Assembly (NCBI RefSeq): GCF_000472705.1
Contig: NZ_AXAE01000005.1
Coordinates: 1 to 64,000, forward strand
Source: Mesorhizobium erdmanii USDA 3471
Lineage (GTDB): Bacteria > Pseudomonadota > Alphaproteobacteria > Rhizobiales > Rhizobiaceae
Direction of reading: 5' to 3'
DNA length: 64,000 nucleotides
In this document: piece after piece, positions 62,056 through 64,000 of the stretch
Numbering within the stretch: the stretch's first letter is position 1
How the letters are laid out: each line of letters starts with the position of its first letter
Position numbers and translations under genes: made by a program
Notes under the pieces: model-generated
What the model saw: the letters and a program-made list of their open reading frames with translations, nothing else
Database searches by the model: none
What the model was told of the DNA's origin: nothing

Positions 62056-63321
62056 ATGAAGCATTTTTCCAGGATCTTTGCCGCGGCGGCGGTGTCGCTG
62101 GCGGCGGCCCTTCCGGCCCATGCCGAAACGACGCTGACGGTGCACTACCCGATGCCAGGCTTCTTCAAGAACGTGATGGACACGATCTCGAAGAAGTTCA
62201 TGGAGGAAAACCCCGACATCAAGATCCAGTTCGCCAGCCCGTCGGCGACCTACGAGGAAGGCATCCAGACCATTCTTCGCCAGGCCGGCACCGACGAAAT
62301 GCCTGACATCACCTTCATCGGCCTCAACCGCCTGCGCATGCTCAACGAGCGCAACGTTGCCGTCGATCTCGGCCCGCTGGTCAAGAAGGACGGCAATATG
62401 GCGGAGCTCGGCTTCTCCGACACGATCCTGAAGCTGGCGCAGGTCAACGGCAAGCAGGTCGGCCTCGCCTTCGCCACCTCCAACCCGATCATGTACTACA
62501 ACGCCGACCTGGTGAAGGCGGCCGGCGGCGATCCGGACAATCCGCCCAAGACCTGGGACGAGGTGATCGCGCTCGGCGGCAAGATCAAGGCTCTCGGCAA
62601 CGGCGTCGACGGCATCGACTTCCGCTGGCAGGGCGACGACTGGATGTTCTCGGCGCTGCTGTTCGGCGCCGGCGGCAAGATGCTGAACGAGGACGAAAGC
62701 AAGGTCGCCTTCAGCGGGCCGGAAGGCGAGAAGGCGGCGGAGATACTGGAGAGGATGGTCAAGGAGGGCGGCATGCCGGTCTTCACCAAGCCGGCGGGCG
62801 AGCAGGCTTTCGCGGCCGGCAAGGTTGGCTTCGAATTCCAGACCACCGGTGCTCTCGTCAACACCATCAAGAATGTCGGCGACAAGTTCACGCTGCGCAC
62901 CGCCAAGATCCCGCTGATCGATCCGGTCAACGGCCATCTGCCGACCGGCGGCAATGCGGTGGTCATCCTGACCAAGGACGCCGCCAAGCAGGAAGCTGCC
63001 TGGAAGTTCGCGAAATTCGCCGCTGGCCCCTATGGCGCTTCGGTCGTCGTGCCGGGCACGGGCTATGTTCCCAACAACGAGCTGGCGGCGAAATCACCGA
63101 ACCATCTCGGCGATTTCTATAAGAAGAACCCGCTGTTCCAGGCAGGGCTCAGCCAGATGCCGTTGATGGTTCCGTGGTATGCCTTCCCGGGCACCAACGG
63201 GGTCAAGGTGACGCAGACGATCGTCGACAATCTCTCGCGCATCGTCGACCAGTCGGCGACGCCGAAGGAAGCGCTCACGGATGCGGCAAGCGACGTCGAA
63301 GGCATGCTGCCGACGCAGTGA
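62056..63321 (+). CDS. Solute-binding protein, UgpB type
   Basis: A 421-aa family-1 binding protein with signal peptide (IFAAAAVSLAAALPAHA). ISKKFMEENPDIKIQF, DITFIGLNRLRMLNERNVAV, ATSNPIMYYNADLVKAAGG and GNAVVILTKDAAKQEAAWKF are typical. With the phosphodiesterase upstream, glycerol-3-phosphate or a glycerophosphodiester is the likeliest ligand. It is the last gene of the operon; a Mesorhizobium-type hairpin follows. Confidence 0.87.
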   Translation: MKHFSRIFAAAAVSLAAALPAHAETTLTVHYPMPGFFKNVMDTISKKFMEENPDIKIQFASPSATYEEGIQTILRQAGTDEMPDITFIGLNRLRMLNERNVAVDLGPLVKKDGNMAELGFSDTILKLAQVNGKQVGLAFATSNPIMYYNADLVKAAGGDPDNPPKTWDEVIALGGKIKALGNGVDGIDFRWQGDDWMFSALLFGAGGKMLNEDESKVAFSGPEGEKAAEILERMVKEGGMPVFTKPAGEQAFAAGKVGFEFQTTGALVNTIKNVGDKFTLRTAKIPLIDPVNGHLPTGGNAVVILTKDAAKQEAAWKFAKFAAGPYGASVVVPGTGYVPNNELAAKSPNHLGDFYKKNPLFQAGLSQMPLMVPWYAFPGTNGVKVTQTIVDNLSRIVDQSATPKEALTDAASDVEGMLPTQ

Positions 63322-63333
63322 GGGTTGTGATGG

Positions 63334-63367
63334 CTTCTTCCTTCCCCCACAAGGGGAGAAGGAAGAA
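63334..63367 (+). terminator. Hairpin after the UgpB-type gene
   Basis: CTTCTTCCTTCCCC (63334-63347) is nearly complementary to GGGGAGAAGGAAGAAAG (63353-63369). The core CCCCACAAGGGG resembles the half-elements of the palindrome at 28827. It probably closes the Ugp operon but lacks a clean T-run. Confidence 0.55.
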
Positions 63368-63672
63368 AGTCGGCATTAGGTAGCAAGCTCAAGGTCAACC
63401 CGAACCATGGTTGAGGTTCACTCTCGACTATGATATAAAATGCACAACGACGCTCCCGGAGTGGACCCGGAAAGCGCCGTTGCTCTTACCCCTTATGGAA
63501 GGGGGCAGTATGACCGCCAGCCTAAGCGGGACGGGTAGTCAACAAGAGGAGGTGGAACGGGACTACCAGCCCGGACCAGACCAGATACGAAAGCATCTGG
63601 GATACCTCCTTCCCGGCAACTACAGCGCCGGGTCTGCCGTGGGTAACGGAACGGTTGAAGTTCAGGGGCACC
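63368..63672. other. No convincing gene
   Basis: A 105-aa plus-strand frame (63411-63728) crosses this stretch but has no family match and runs into the tail of the minus-strand gene. TATGATATAAAATG (about 63428) is promoter-like, and AACGACGCTCCCGG with CCGGAAAGCGCCGTT (about 63446-63481) is an imperfect inverted repeat. I see nothing else. Confidence 0.4.
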
Positions 63673-63990
63673 CTATGCATCCCTTGAACCCATATTTGGC
63701 AGCGAGGGCTCAATCTCGCCGTCGGTGATCTGCGAAGCGCTTTCCGATTGTTCGGGGAGCGCTTCATTCTTTAAGGGGAGATAGATCTTCCCCTCGCGTC
63801 GAACCCGCCCCTTCATGACGACCTTCGACAGATTGTTGTGGACGGAGCCGGCGGACAAGCCGCGCTCACGCATCACTTTCACTATTTCTCCAGCTTCTAA
63901 GCCGTCGCTCTCACCGATCACCCGGACTAGCATATCGGCGATGGTTCCTTCTCCGCTCCCATGGTAGTCTTCCCGTACTCCCGTTTGCAC
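63673..63990 (-). CDS. Probable winged-helix DNA-binding protein, 3' part
   Basis: A frame of at least 105 aa entering from the right edge. ADMLVRVIGESDGLEAGEIV and RGLSAGSVHNNLSKVVMKGR with GKIYLP resemble a winged helix: two helices, a recognition helix (SVHNNLSKVV) and a wing. The frame stays open upstream to the edge, so GTG 63990 may not be the true start. The C-terminal 30 residues look disordered. Function unknown. Confidence 0.55.
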   Translation of the reverse strand: MQTGVREDYHGSGEGTIADMLVRVIGESDGLEAGEIVKVMRERGLSAGSVHNNLSKVVMKGRVRREGKIYLPLKNEALPEQSESASQITDGEIEPSLPNMGSRDA

Positions 63991-64000
63991 GAGCTCTATA

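Noticed and set aside
63411..63728. A 105-aa plus-strand frame near the right edge
   Set aside because: No recognisable domain; its 3' part overlaps the better-supported winged-helix gene on the other strand.

Overview
The window reads as the chromosome of a rhizobial alphaproteobacterium, most likely Mesorhizobium or a close relative. This is an inference from high GC, dense runs of solute-import operons, dispersed palindromic intergenic elements, and genes resembling rhizopine (moc) catabolism. No rRNA, tRNA or CRISPR array was found.

Left part (1-11.7 kb): the distal end of a podovirus-like prophage. An ISAs1-type transposase runs off the left edge. Then come a coiled-coil protein, a T7 gp14-like core protein and an 801-aa virion protein ending in an HNH nuclease domain, followed by a stop-overlapping candidate immunity gene. 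Next to it lie the 3' tail of a second related toxin, a decayed second immunity gene and a Tdi1/DUF1851-type immunity gene, so this looks like a toxin/immunity cassette array at the C-terminus of a phage virion protein. Tail-fibre genes, a DUF1796 cargo gene and a lysis cassette (GH108 muramidase, small membrane proteins, spanin pair) finish the prophage.

Middle-left (11.7-22 kb): housekeeping and accessory genes (GNAT, membrane protein, GT39-like glycosyltransferase, msrA, secreted proteins), a TPP riboswitch controlling a YkoF/ThiXYZ-type thiamine-precursor uptake operon, and an AT-rich patch upstream of a secreted glycine-repeat protein.

22-31 kb: a GntR-regulated unit joining an ADP-ribosylglycohydrolase-family enzyme, a PfkB kinase and a complete PotDBCA-type importer, then a two-subunit aconitase X.

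31-46 kb: a LacI-type regulator diverges from a long catabolic block. It holds a carbohydrate importer with two asymmetric ATPases, MocA- and MocC-like enzymes, a ribose-type importer, a DUF4432 epimerase-like protein, a MocD-like membrane oxygenase with a MocE-like Rieske ferredoxin, and a divergent PanB-like protein. The best guess for the substrate is a methylated or aminated cyclitol or similar sugar.

46-64 kb: a HAL-like protein lacking the MIO serine is coupled to an ornithine-cyclodeaminase-family protein. An MFS transporter follows, then a ribose-type importer in which one permease is fused to an SMP-30-like propeller and followed by a second propeller gene. After an AhpD-like protein come a phosphodiesterase with a Ugp-type importer, and the 3' end of a probable DNA-binding gene. 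Four solute-binding-protein genes are each followed by a strong hairpin before the next gene.
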